Assembly: GCA_964498785.1 (NCBI GenBank)
Contig: CAZCJL010000047.1
Span: 1-48,823, forward strand
Length of the DNA stretch: 48,823 bases
DNA from: Mariaggregatimicrobium sp964498785
Lineage (GTDB): Bacteria > Zhuqueibacterota > Zhuqueibacteria > Thermofontimicrobiales > Thiofontviventaceae
Direction of reading: 5' to 3'
Positions 34,796 to 43,398 of this stretch are shown piece by piece (positions within the stretch are counted from its first letter, which is position 1; each line of letters starts with the position of its first letter). Both the position numbers and the translations under genes were made by a program. Under the pieces are notes generated by a model, which saw only the letters and a program-made list of their open reading frames with translations, searched no databases and was not told where the DNA came from.

Positions 34796-36070
34796 ATGCA
34801 ACACCGACTATTGCTTTTTTCTGTTCTATTATTTTTATGCTGCGGAAAAACAATTCCATTAGAACCAGAAAATAATTCACCGCACAAGCCAATTCCCATT
34901 GCACCGACAAACGGAAAAAACAATGTGAACATTAACATTATCTTGCAATGGAGTGGCGGCGACCCGGATCAAGGAGATATCGTAACGTATGACATCTATT
35001 TAGGAGAAACCAATCCTCCTGATTTAGTTCAAACAGGCTCCAGAATTAACTCATTTCAAACACAAAATTTAAAATTTAAGACAACTTATTTTTGGAAGAT
35101 TGTTTCTCACGATGATCATGATAACATAACAACAAGTGATATTTGGAGTTTTACGACTCGCCCGGAAAACATTTTACCACCATATATGCCAAATTCGCCA
35201 AAACCACAAAATGGCGAAACAGGAATGAATATCGGTGGCATTCAACTGCAATGGCAAAGCGGAGATCCCAATGGTATCGACACACTGCAATATGATATTT
35301 ATTTTGATACGATCGATCCGCCGACAGTCCTCATTGCAGAATCGCACCCAGATACATTCTATAATTTACCATTATTAGATTTTGACACAAAATACTTTTG
35401 GAAAATTCGCGCTCGAAACAGCTTTGATATGACCACTGAAAGTGACGTCTGGAATTTTTCCACTCATTCCAGTACATCTTATTTTTATGATCATTTTGAC
35501 GATTACATGACAGGTTCACCGCCACCAGATTCTGCCTGGTCTTATTTTGGTGATTATGGCACTGTGAACATTACCGACCAGGTTTATTGGGGAACAGTCG
35601 GGAAAAGCTGCCAACTTATTGATACGACAAAAGCGTATTCAAATGGGTTAACCCGCGCGCTAACTCCGGAAAAATCAACCGGTGTAATTGAATTCGTATG
35701 GCGTATTGATAAGAGCGATGATTATCTCGGATTGCGTCTGTATTCCAACGTTGTGGATTCGCTGCATCGCGGCCCGCAAATTTCCATTCGCGGGGATTCG
35801 CTTGAGTACTATGACCGTGATTTTACATGGAAATATATTACCGGGATTGATTCGGCAACATGGTATAAAATCCGCATTGTTTATGACTGTCAAATCGGAC
35901 GCTATTCAATTTATGTAAACGATGAACTCCTTGTCACGGATGCCGGATGGACCGGCTCAGGGATTTCGTCGTTTAAATATATTTATTTTCTAACGTTCAG
36001 CAATCGGGTATGTTCTTCTGGCTATATTGACGACGTACGATACTACTCCAGTGAATTATTTCTTCAATAG
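34796..36070 (+). CDS. Secreted lipoprotein-like protein with two FN3-like domains and a jelly-roll end
   Basis: This 424-aa exported protein has a signal segment (LLLFSVLLFLCCGK) that may be a relaxed lipobox with lipidation at one of the two cysteines. Two repeated FN3-like domains (about 28-122 and 128-222) share ILQWSGGDPDQGD / QLQWQSGDPNGID, YDIYLGETNPP / YDIYFDTIDPP and TYFWKIVSHD / KYFWKIRARN. This shows internal duplication. The last 200 residues (FYDHFDDYMTGSPPPDSAW... onward) resemble a concanavalin/LamG-like jelly roll of the kind that binds carbohydrate. No catalytic residues are evident, so surface adhesion or polysaccharide binding is inferred. It is monocistronic, with a terminator just downstream. 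Confidence 0.65.
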   Translation: MQHRLLLFSVLLFLCCGKTIPLEPENNSPHKPIPIAPTNGKNNVNINIILQWSGGDPDQGDIVTYDIYLGETNPPDLVQTGSRINSFQTQNLKFKTTYFWKIVSHDDHDNITTSDIWSFTTRPENILPPYMPNSPKPQNGETGMNIGGIQLQWQSGDPNGIDTLQYDIYFDTIDPPTVLIAESHPDTFYNLPLLDFDTKYFWKIRARNSFDMTTESDVWNFSTHSSTSYFYDHFDDYMTGSPPPDSAWSYFGDYGTVNITDQVYWGTVGKSCQLIDTTKAYSNGLTRALTPEKSTGVIEFVWRIDKSDDYLGLRLYSNVVDSLHRGPQISIRGDSLEYYDRDFTWKYITGIDSATWYKIRIVYDCQIGRYSIYVNDELLVTDAGWTGSGISSFKYIYFLTFSNRVCSSGYIDDVRYYSSELFLQ

Positions 36071-36085
36071 AAAACTTTCACAGAT

Positions 36086-36120
36086 AAAAAGCCATTGTTG
36101 ATTATGTACAATGGCTTTTT
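36086..36120. terminator. Bidirectional terminator
   Basis: A perfect 13-bp inverted repeat (AAAAAGCCATTGT at 36086-36098, ACAATGGCTTTTT at 36108-36120) has a 9-nt loop and A/T tracts on both sides. It lies between the convergent FN3 protein gene and feo operon. Confidence 0.88.
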
Positions 36121-36312
36121 TTATTTCGGATATGCACAACCATTACAGCAGTTCAAATTTCCCGGAGGGACATCTCTGAATTCGTTATTTTTCATAAACG
36201 GACACACCTCACAATCACATGTTGGCGCTTTCATCTTTTTGTAGTAGTATCGAACCAAATATGCTATTGAAAGAACAATTGCGCCAAAGACAAACACATA
36301 TTCCCACCACAT
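36121..36312 (-). CDS. FeoB-associated cysteine-rich membrane protein
   Basis: This 63-aa protein has one N-terminal membrane helix (YVFVFGAIVLSIAYLVRYYY) and a short cytoplasmic tail holding seven cysteines (CDCEVC and CCNGC). Small Cys-rich single-pass proteins like this commonly follow feoB and are thought to assist Fe(II) transport, perhaps through an iron or Fe-S site. AGGAGGG lies just before the ATG. The gene starts 2 nt after the feoB stop, so it is the last gene of the feo operon. The family role is from gene context; its molecular function is not established. Confidence 0.85.
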   Translation of the reverse strand: MWWEYVFVFGAIVLSIAYLVRYYYKKMKAPTCDCEVCPFMKNNEFRDVPPGNLNCCNGCAYPK

Positions 36313-36314
36313 TT

Positions 36315-38540
36315 TTACCCTCCTATTCCGATAAAACGACTGATCTGATAAACCAGGGTTGCCAGAACCCAGGCCAGAACTAATGTATAAGTTGCCATAA
36401 AGATCGGATATTTCCAGCTACCCAGTTCTTTTTTGACAACCGCAAGTGTCGCCATGCATGGAATATAAACTAATACAAATACCATAAATGCCAGTATTTT
36501 TCGTCCATTATAATTCGGATCATTTTCGAGTTTTTCTTTTAGAGAAATATTACCATCTTCTTTTTCGAGGTCAGTTTCACCAATTCCATAGACAATTCCC
36601 ATGGTTGATATGATAACTTCTTTAGCAGCAACCCCGGCAAATAACGCGATATCCATACGCCAATCAAATCCGCACGGCGCAAACACCGGCTCCAACAACA
36701 GGCCTAATCTGCCCCCCAGCCCGTACTCTAATTCTTTTTTAGCAAGTGCGATATGAAGGCTATCCTTTTTGTCACGAATATGTTTTTCAAACAAATCCTG
36801 CTGTTCGATGTTACCTGCTGCCTGCAATTGCAAATCAAGTTTTTTGACTGCGTCCTGATGTTCCTGATAATAGTGATACGGTTTTGGGAAGTACAAAATA
36901 AACCAAATAATAATTGATGCTGCCAGAATAAAAGTACCGGCTTTTTTAACATAAGCCCAGCTTTTTTCCCAGACGTGGGTAATTACACCCCGCACGGTTG
37001 GTATCCGATATGGCGGTAATTCCATCACAAATGGCGATACTTCTCCGTGATAAATGACATGACGAAACAACTTTGCAATGCTTAATGCTAATATCCATCC
37101 AAAAAACCATATTCCCCAAAAGACAGTACCTGCCCGTTCAGGGAAAAATGCCGCAGCCAACATTGCAATAACCGGGGTTTTTGCACCACACATCATCAAT
37201 GGCGAAATAAATATCGTTAACACTCTATCCTTTGGATTCACTAGAGTCCGGGCGCTCATAATGCCCGGCACAGCACATCCGGTGGAAACCATCATCGGAA
37301 TGAAGCTCCTGCCGTGCAACCCAAACAAGTGCATAAATTTATCCATCACAAACGCAGCCCGTGCCATATAGCCAGTGTCTTCCAGAAAGGAAAGTCCGAG
37401 AAATAACAATAATACAATCGGAAAAAAGACGAGCACCCCGCCAACGCCACCAATGATGCCCTCCACAAGAAAGTCCCGAAATATCCCCGCAGGCAAAATT
37501 ACGATCAGTGCATCCTGTAACCAGACAAAAAAATGATCAATGGCATCTGACATTGGATTGCCCAGATTAAATGTTAGATGATAAATTAAAAACATAATTA
37601 AGAAAAAGATAATCAATCCCAGGTAGCGATTTAAAACAATTTTATCAACCATTTCCGTAAAGTCAATTCGTTCACTTCGCGAATCATAGGTCACCACCTC
37701 GCGACATGCGCCATGAATATATGCATATCGCTGTTCGCACACCACCACTTCGCTATCTTCACCAAAATGTTTTTCAATCCAGGATCGTACTGCTTTACCT
37801 TGTTGCAACACTTCTTCTGCGTTTTCATGCTCAGCGGATACTTTTTTTAATGCATCCCGGTCATTTTCCATTAATTTTATTGCCATCCAGTGGAGTGCAT
37901 ATTTTTTATCAAAATCGGGATCTTTTTTTAAGATATCAATTAATTTATAGTGCTGTGCTTCCAGTTCTGCTCCATAATTCAGATGCCTGGCATTTGAAAT
38001 GATTTTTCCCTCAGCGACCTGGAGCGCAGTATTCAGAAGGTTTGTTTTTCCTGTACCCCGGTTTCCCACTGTTTTCACAAATGGTATGCCCAAAATTTTT
38101 CCTAATTGTTTTTCATCGATATGAATTCCCATATTTTCAGCTTCATCTGTCATATTTAATACGCCAACGACCGGAACACCTAATTCCTGGAATTGCAGAC
38201 ATAAATAGAGATTTCGCTCAAGGTTTGTAGAATCGATCACATCGACAACAACATCTGGTTTTTCTTTTAATACATAATCTCTAGTAACAATTTCTTCAAT
38301 TGAAAACGCTGTCAAACTATAGGTACCGGGCAAATCCACAAATTCAATGATCTTGCCTTTATATTCAATTTTTCCGATCTTTTTTTCAACAGTCACTCCG
38401 GGATAATTACCAACATGTTGAGCCTGCCCCGTTAATGCATTAAAAAGGCTTGTTTTTCCTGAATTCGGATTTCCCGCAAGTGCAATTCGAATAATGTTCA
38501 CATCTTGTTTAATTCTGTTTTTATTGCCAAATTTTCTCAT
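36315..38540 (-). CDS. feoB: Ferrous iron transport protein B
   Basis: This 741-aa inner-membrane Fe(II) importer has an N-terminal G domain. G1 is GNPNSGKTSLFNALTG, G3 is DLPGTYSLT, G4 is NMTD, and a GDI-like helical region follows to about residue 270. The membrane part holds the two Gate regions (for example STGCAVPGIMSARTLVNPKDR and FMVFVLVYIPCMATLAVVKKE). The FeoB core signature is followed by about ten helices and a short end. Length and motifs are normal. It lies 2 nt downstream of feoA and 2 nt upstream of the Cys-rich gene, behind a DtxR-type regulator. The call is firm. Confidence 0.96.
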   Translation of the reverse strand: MRKFGNKNRIKQDVNIIRIALAGNPNSGKTSLFNALTGQAQHVGNYPGVTVEKKIGKIEYKGKIIEFVDLPGTYSLTAFSIEEIVTRDYVLKEKPDVVVDVIDSTNLERNLYLCLQFQELGVPVVGVLNMTDEAENMGIHIDEKQLGKILGIPFVKTVGNRGTGKTNLLNTALQVAEGKIISNARHLNYGAELEAQHYKLIDILKKDPDFDKKYALHWMAIKLMENDRDALKKVSAEHENAEEVLQQGKAVRSWIEKHFGEDSEVVVCEQRYAYIHGACREVVTYDSRSERIDFTEMVDKIVLNRYLGLIIFFLIMFLIYHLTFNLGNPMSDAIDHFFVWLQDALIVILPAGIFRDFLVEGIIGGVGGVLVFFPIVLLLFLGLSFLEDTGYMARAAFVMDKFMHLFGLHGRSFIPMMVSTGCAVPGIMSARTLVNPKDRVLTIFISPLMMCGAKTPVIAMLAAAFFPERAGTVFWGIWFFGWILALSIAKLFRHVIYHGEVSPFVMELPPYRIPTVRGVITHVWEKSWAYVKKAGTFILAASIIIWFILYFPKPYHYYQEHQDAVKKLDLQLQAAGNIEQQDLFEKHIRDKKDSLHIALAKKELEYGLGGRLGLLLEPVFAPCGFDWRMDIALFAGVAAKEVIISTMGIVYGIGETDLEKEDGNISLKEKLENDPNYNGRKILAFMVFVLVYIPCMATLAVVKKELGSWKYPIFMATYTLVLAWVLATLVYQISRFIGIGG

Positions 38541-38542
38541 TA

Positions 38543-38779
38543 CTAGTGCCTTCCGCTCACTTCTTCCACTTCAATAAGTGCAGCTTCCGCTCTCCTTACC
38601 GAAATACGATATCCTTTTATTCGAAGCTCTATTGGGTCTTTTAATAATGCCTCACGAAGAACCTGGCCTCGAGCGCCTCTGATAAATCCCATGTCAACAA
38701 GTCGTCTTCTAATTTCGCTTTTCGACTTTATCGACACAATTTGAAAATAGCCACCATCTTTAATATCACTAAGAGTCAT
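38543..38779 (-). CDS. feoA: Ferrous iron transport protein A
   Basis: This 78-aa SH3-like cytoplasmic protein works with FeoB. MTLSDIKDGGYFQIVSI, EIRRRLVDMGFIRGARGQVL and PIELRIKGYRISVRRAEAALIEV cover the complete FeoA domain. The start at 38779 follows AGGAG; a longer frame reaching 38863 would run into the 3' end of the regulator gene and adds no conserved sequence. It lies 22 nt downstream of the dtxR-type gene and 2 nt upstream of feoB. It modulates FeoB, probably its GTPase activity, although the mechanism is not settled for the family. Confidence 0.93.
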   Translation of the reverse strand: MTLSDIKDGGYFQIVSIKSKSEIRRRLVDMGFIRGARGQVLREALLKDPIELRIKGYRISVRRAEAALIEVEEVSGRH

Positions 38780-38801
38780 AATTGCTCCTGGAATAAATCT
38801 G

Positions 38802-39215
38802 TTACTGTTGTTTAAACTTTTCCACCCATTCCGAATTTTCATCCATGAATGCGACGAAATCAACTAATGAATTAAAAATATCTTGATGGATGTGATGTTC
38901 CAATTTGCATGCGTCATTTTCTGCAATTTCTGGTTGAATATTTAAAATATTAACAAAGAAATCCTTTATAATTCGGTGCTTTTCTTCAAGCTCCTTTCCT
39001 AATTGTCGGCCTTTTTCAGTTAATTCCACCAGTCCGTAATTTTCGTGCTCAATTAGTTTTTTCTTTTTTAGCAAATTTAAGGCAATAGAAACACTTGAAC
39101 GGTTGACACCGCGCTTTTCAGCGATTTCTTTGACGCGCACCACGTTTTTATTCTTCTGGAGTTCATAAATGATCTCCACATATTCCTGAGTTGTGGTATC
39201 AAAATCAGTATTCAT
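38802..39215 (-). CDS. DtxR/MntR-family metal-dependent repressor
   Basis: This is a 137-aa transcription factor. The N-terminal winged helix-turn-helix (VKEIAEKRGVNRSSVSIALNLLKKKKLI) is followed by a dimerisation domain with metal ligands in ENDACKLEHHIH. The length without an SH3-like third domain is MntR-like. The ligand set is mixed: Cys in CxxEHH resembles DtxR (iron), while acidic residues in QEYVEIIYEL resemble MntR (manganese). The adjacency to feoAB favours ferrous iron as co-repressor. The ATG at 39215 is chosen because the promoter -10 lies at 39256-39261, downstream of the alternative long start at 39284. It is the first gene of dtxR-feoA-feoB-Cys-rich and probably autoregulated. 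Confidence 0.88.
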   Translation of the reverse strand: MNTDFDTTTQEYVEIIYELQKNKNVVRVKEIAEKRGVNRSSVSIALNLLKKKKLIEHENYGLVELTEKGRQLGKELEEKHRIIKDFFVNILNIQPEIAENDACKLEHHIHQDIFNSLVDFVAFMDENSEWVEKFKQQ

Positions 39216-39239
39216 TTCACCCACCAAGCTAAGTTTGAT

Positions 39240-39261
39240 TAATATAACATTTGTTATTATA
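39240..39261 (-). promoter_or_regulatory. Candidate DtxR-type operator overlapping the -10 box
   Basis: TAATATAACA and TGTTATTATA (8 of 10 positions pair) form an inverted repeat around a central TT at 39250-39251. It sits 25 nt before the repressor start and covers the TATAAT -10 box. Size and position fit a metal-dependent repressor site for autoregulation and iron control of feoAB. Confidence 0.6.
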
Positions 39262-39284
39262 GCGATTTTTTGGATAAAAAGCAA
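39256..39284 (-). promoter_or_regulatory. Promoter of the dtxR-feoAB operon
   Basis: On the minus strand TTGCTT (39284-39279) and a consensus TATAAT (39261-39256) are separated by exactly 17 nt. Transcription would start near 39249, about 35 nt before the regulator ATG. Confidence 0.7.
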
Positions 39285-39442
39285 GCGAAAAGATCTGAAC
39301 AGTTCTCAGTTTTATCCGCGTAGCGCATAACACATCATTCTTATTTATTTCCTTTTATATAAAATAAAAGGTTGAATATAATATAAATTATAATATATTT
39401 AATAGAACACTTTTTTTAAAACATAATAAAGCGCTAAATTAA

Positions 39443-41845
39443 ATGATTATAAAACATTTGACTCTTGAAAATTATCGCCGGTTCGGTCATTTGGAACTGG
39501 AATTACCCGAAAACCTGATTGGTATAATGGGTAATAATGGTATCGGAAAAACGACAATTGTCGAGGCAATCGGCTGGGTGCTGTATGGAAATCGCATTAA
39601 GCGCACGGATAAGCAGGACATTCGCTCGCAATTCTGTTCCAATAATGATCCCTGCCGGGTTGAGATGATTTTTACATCAGGCGGGCATGAGTACCGCATT
39701 GTACGTTCGTTAAAAGGCAAAGCAGCCATTGCAGAGGCCGCTATTTATCGTGATGGCAATTTGGGCCCGGAAGCAGTTCAGGAACGCGGAGTTAATGAAT
39801 TTATTGAAAAATTATTAAATCTTGATTATCGCTCGTTTTTTGTATCCGTATTCGCTCGCCAGAAAGAGCTGGCAGCCCTTTCCTATCTGCAGCCGGAAGA
39901 ACGGCGCAAAAGTATTGCACGGCTTATCAACATCGACGCCATCGAACGGGCCCGAAAACAGATTCGGGCTGATAAAAATACAAAAGAAGCCGAGATGCGG
40001 GGGATGAAAACAAGCATCAAGGATGAGGAAGGATTAAAACAAAAAAAACAAGAGATCAAAAATCAGCTTATCGAAAAACAAGACCTTGAAAAAAAACATC
40101 AACAGCATGTAACAATATCAAAAGAACAGTTGGCCAAAAACAAGGAGGCTCTTGACGCACTTGCAAAACTACGCGATCAGTATGTGCATCTAAAATCCCA
40201 ATTAGAAAAATGGGAACAGCGGCGGGCAGATTTTGAAAAACGCCGGCAGAACCAGTTAAATCAAATTGCTTCTATTACAAATGCCAAAGTAGAACTTGAC
40301 AAATTAAACAAACAACTTGCGGCTTTTGATGACGTTCAGAAACAAAAAGAAAAACTTGATCAGGAGAGAACAACCGCCGCGACATTAAAAGGTAAATTAT
40401 CCGAACAAAGCAGATTGCAGCAATTAGTAACCCGCCAAACAAAGCAATTGAAATCCGAGACACAACTTATTCAACAGCTTTCTTCAGCAAAAATTAACGT
40501 TGAACAAATAGAAAGCCAACTTGAGCAATTAGAAACAGATCTGGAAAAATTGCGAAAAGAGCTGACTTCTTTTCAGGCAAATACACAAAAAACGTCTGAG
40601 CTGGGGAAAGAAGTGAAACAACGCAAGGAACGTGTCAACAAATTGGGAAAGGAAAGCCCCTGTCCTGTGTGCACGCGTCCGTTAAAAGAGCATTATGACA
40701 CAGTGATTCAGCACTTTGATGAGGAGCTTCGATCCCTGCGTATTGACTGGACGAAAAACAACACAGGTGAAGAAACCTGCAATCAGCATATTGAGAAATT
40801 AACCAGCGATATTCGAAAACTAAAAAAGAGTCGGGATGAATATATTCGTAAACAAGAGCAACATAATGAGAAAGAAAATGCCATCAAAAAAATTCATGCG
40901 GATATTAAGGAGTGGGAATTGCAGTTGCAATCAATTAGCGATGAGATTAACGCGATCGGACGCATCGACTATGACGAACAAGAGCACACCCGAATAACTC
41001 AAGAGTTCAAAAAGCTGTCTCAAATGCGTGACCAGGCATTGCAATATACCGAACGTGTCAGCCGGTTACCGGAAGTTGAAAACGAACTGCAACAAACCGA
41101 AAGAATTCTTGAAGACCTGAAAAGTGACGTCAAAAGTCACGAGCTGGAGTCGGAGCGCCTCGGTTACGACGAAAAGCAGTATATACAAGCTCGAAAGGAT
41201 GTTGAGGACGCACAGAATAATTTGGATCAGGCTCGAAAGCAGGCAGAACTAACTCAACGAGAGATAATTATTCTTCAAAAGGATATGGAAAAAGCAATAG
41301 AAGAATTAAAAAAGCATAAAAGGCTTATTGAGGATATTAAAAAAATAAGTGAAGAATTGCATTATTTATCAGCATTGGATCAACATTTTGGGATTTTCCG
41401 GCAGGACATTGCCGGCAGAATCCGGCCAATTATTGCCCAGCGTGCTTCCGAACTTATGAATTTAACCACAAGTGGTCGCTATTCTCTGCTGGAACTTGAT
41501 GATGATTACAACATCTTCCTGTATGATCACACCGATCGTTTTCCGCTGGCCCGTTTTTCCGGCGGAGAACAGGACCTGGCCAATCTGTGCATCCGCATTG
41601 CCGTTAGCCAGGTCGTGGCAGAACGAGCCGGGGGTACGCAAATCAATTTCATTGTTCTGGACGAAATATTCGGCTCCCAGGATGAGGAGCGCAAGGAATT
41701 GATCATGAATACCCTGCAACATCTTTCTTCCCAGTTTCGCCAGATTTTTGTCATCACTCACGTGGATGAGATAAAAGACATTATGCCGGTGGTAATATCT
41801 GTATCAGAAAAAATTGCGGGCGAAAGCACAGCCAGACTATTGTGA
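39443..41845 (+). CDS. Rad50/SbcC-like coiled-coil ATPase
   Basis: This 800-aa SMC-like protein probably acts in DNA double-strand break or end processing. The N-terminal lobe has LTLENYRRFGHLELELP and Walker A GNNGIGKTT (about 30-38). Long coiled coils flank a zinc hook with CPVC (about 407-410). The C-terminal lobe has the ABC signature RFSGGEQDLANLC, Walker B FIVLDEIFGSQDEERKE and a switch histidine in VITHVDEI. The wording is closer to archaeal-type Rad50 than to E. coli SbcC (about 1050 aa); the coils are shorter. The nuclease partner Mre11/SbcD, normally adjacent, is not in the window. The gene is divergent from dtxR with a 158-nt AT-rich spacer to the dtxR promoter. Confidence 0.88.
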   Translation: MIIKHLTLENYRRFGHLELELPENLIGIMGNNGIGKTTIVEAIGWVLYGNRIKRTDKQDIRSQFCSNNDPCRVEMIFTSGGHEYRIVRSLKGKAAIAEAAIYRDGNLGPEAVQERGVNEFIEKLLNLDYRSFFVSVFARQKELAALSYLQPEERRKSIARLINIDAIERARKQIRADKNTKEAEMRGMKTSIKDEEGLKQKKQEIKNQLIEKQDLEKKHQQHVTISKEQLAKNKEALDALAKLRDQYVHLKSQLEKWEQRRADFEKRRQNQLNQIASITNAKVELDKLNKQLAAFDDVQKQKEKLDQERTTAATLKGKLSEQSRLQQLVTRQTKQLKSETQLIQQLSSAKINVEQIESQLEQLETDLEKLRKELTSFQANTQKTSELGKEVKQRKERVNKLGKESPCPVCTRPLKEHYDTVIQHFDEELRSLRIDWTKNNTGEETCNQHIEKLTSDIRKLKKSRDEYIRKQEQHNEKENAIKKIHADIKEWELQLQSISDEINAIGRIDYDEQEHTRITQEFKKLSQMRDQALQYTERVSRLPEVENELQQTERILEDLKSDVKSHELESERLGYDEKQYIQARKDVEDAQNNLDQARKQAELTQREIIILQKDMEKAIEELKKHKRLIEDIKKISEELHYLSALDQHFGIFRQDIAGRIRPIIAQRASELMNLTTSGRYSLLELDDDYNIFLYDHTDRFPLARFSGGEQDLANLCIRIAVSQVVAERAGGTQINFIVLDEIFGSQDEERKELIMNTLQHLSSQFRQIFVITHVDEIKDIMPVVISVSEKIAGESTARLL

Positions 41846-41857
41846 GGATTCAAACCA

Positions 41858-41913
41858 GACAGAATAACAGGATTTGCATGATATAAAATCCTGCTTTATC
41901 CTGCTATCCTGTC
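41858..41913. repeat. Inverted repeat of the GACAGGATAACAGGAT type
   Basis: The arm GACAGAATAACAGGAT (41858-41873) matches the reverse complement of ATCCTGCTATCCTGTC (41898-41913) at 14 of 16 positions around a 24-nt spacer that itself contains another ATCCTGC. I recognise this ATCCTG/CAGGAT wording as a dispersed intergenic repeat found in many environmental bacterial genomes. It lies between convergent genes and could also act as a terminator. Confidence 0.5.
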
Positions 41914-41944
41914 AAAATACTTAAAAGACACTTTTTCTTCTTTT

Positions 41945-43174
41945 TTAATGCGTGGCCGCATGTGCCATCACTTTCCGGAAGACTCGCATGAAATTTCCGC
42001 CCCAGATTTTTTCAATATCCGTTTCAGAATATCCCCGACGAACGAGTTCGTGGGTAATGTTCGGCATCTCCGATACATCATCACACCCAGTCACACCGCC
42101 GCCACCATCGAAATCTGTGCCGATCCCCACATAATCGATTCCGATCAAATCCGCCACATGATCGATATGATCGACGACGTCCTTTACAGTCGCTTTTTCA
42201 ACCGGATATTTTTCCCTGATATCATAATACTCATTTCGGTATTTTTCTTTAATTTCAGGATCCTCTACCTCGCTCCAGGGACCGTATTTCTCAGAGAGCG
42301 TTTTTAATGCCAGATCTCTTTCCGGATTTGGCCTGGGCGTTTTCACATATTCACTGAAAATACAGATTTGAATGACCCCACCATTCGCGGCCAGGGCTTT
42401 TAGCATTTCATCCGATAAATTGCGCGCATTATCACAAAGTGCGCGTACACTGGAATGGCTGGCAATTACTGGCGCAGATGTCGTTTTAAGCACATCGTAA
42501 AACGCGGCATCCGAAATGTGCGACACATCCACGATCATTCCCAATCGATTCATTTCCTGCACCACCTCAACGCCAAAATCACTTAGACCACCATGTTCAG
42601 TAGAATCATTGGATGAGTCACAGATATCGTTATTTTTTGTGTGGCACAGCGTTATATAGCGCGCACCCAAATCAAAATAGCGCTGAATGCTGGACAAGTT
42701 TGTTCCGATAGCAAACCCATTTTCAATGCCGATGTATGCTGTTAATAAACCATCTGCTTCATTTCGATAGGCATCTTCCGGGAATAATCCGAGATGAATG
42801 TGATCATCATATTTGAGGCACATATTTTTAATGGATTGAATCAATTTATTGGTCTCGTGTTGAGCCCATTCATAATTTTCCGGCGTTCTATTCCGCTGCC
42901 CGACAAAAGCGGCAAAAAATTCCACATCCAGACCGCCTTCTTTCATGCGCGGCAAATCAACCTTGCCACTTCTACGGGAACCCGATTCATGGCGGGCACC
43001 GACGTCCCACGTTGTATCTGCCATGTGCAACGGTGTATCGCAGTGGGTGTCAATCGTTAAAATGCGGTTGTGAAGTTGATTCGCGTATTCGCGATTTACT
43101 TTTTTCCCGCGATTACAAGTTGTCAATATAAGTAATAAAGCTAATATCGCATAAAATGTTTTGTTATATGACAT
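41945..43174 (-). CDS. Membrane dipeptidase (M19 family, renal dipeptidase-like lipoprotein)
   Basis: This 409-aa zinc hydrolase cleaves dipeptides. The metal ligands appear in order: His and Asp of DTHCDTPLHM, the bridging Glu in YIGIENGFAIG, His in VDVSHISDAAF and APVIASHSS, and Asp in IGTDFDGGGG. The N-terminus is a lipoprotein signal (AILALLLILTTC, cysteine near residue 20), so the enzyme is anchored in the envelope, probably facing the periplasm. The roles of bacterial homologues include peptide scavenging and D-amino-acid-containing dipeptide turnover. It is monocistronic, with no obvious partner. Confidence 0.93.
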   Translation of the reverse strand: MSYNKTFYAILALLLILTTCNRGKKVNREYANQLHNRILTIDTHCDTPLHMADTTWDVGARHESGSRRSGKVDLPRMKEGGLDVEFFAAFVGQRNRTPENYEWAQHETNKLIQSIKNMCLKYDDHIHLGLFPEDAYRNEADGLLTAYIGIENGFAIGTNLSSIQRYFDLGARYITLCHTKNNDICDSSNDSTEHGGLSDFGVEVVQEMNRLGMIVDVSHISDAAFYDVLKTTSAPVIASHSSVRALCDNARNLSDEMLKALAANGGVIQICIFSEYVKTPRPNPERDLALKTLSEKYGPWSEVEDPEIKEKYRNEYYDIREKYPVEKATVKDVVDHIDHVADLIGIDYVGIGTDFDGGGGVTGCDDVSEMPNITHELVRRGYSETDIEKIWGGNFMRVFRKVMAHAATH

Positions 43175-43398
43175 GTTTGCCTCATTAGAATTAATTTTAT
43201 TGATGTTATCTTATTGAATCTTCAAGACCTTTTAATATTGTTTTTTACCTGTTCCATCGAAGACCCGTCCGGCGATAATTAAAAATTATTTAGAATGGTT
43301 TTCCTTACCCGTCTGTTTGTGCAATTCATAAAGGAATGACACTCCGGAGCAATTTGCGTTTTGACGCTGAATGAACTTGCCAGCAAATAGCCGCTTTT

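Noticed and set aside
38780..38863. Longer FeoA start
   Set aside because: It overlaps the dtxR-type gene end, while AGGAG and the conserved domain support 38779.
39216..39284. Longer start of the DtxR-type regulator
   Set aside because: It would lie upstream of the predicted transcription start, and the extra residues are not family-like.
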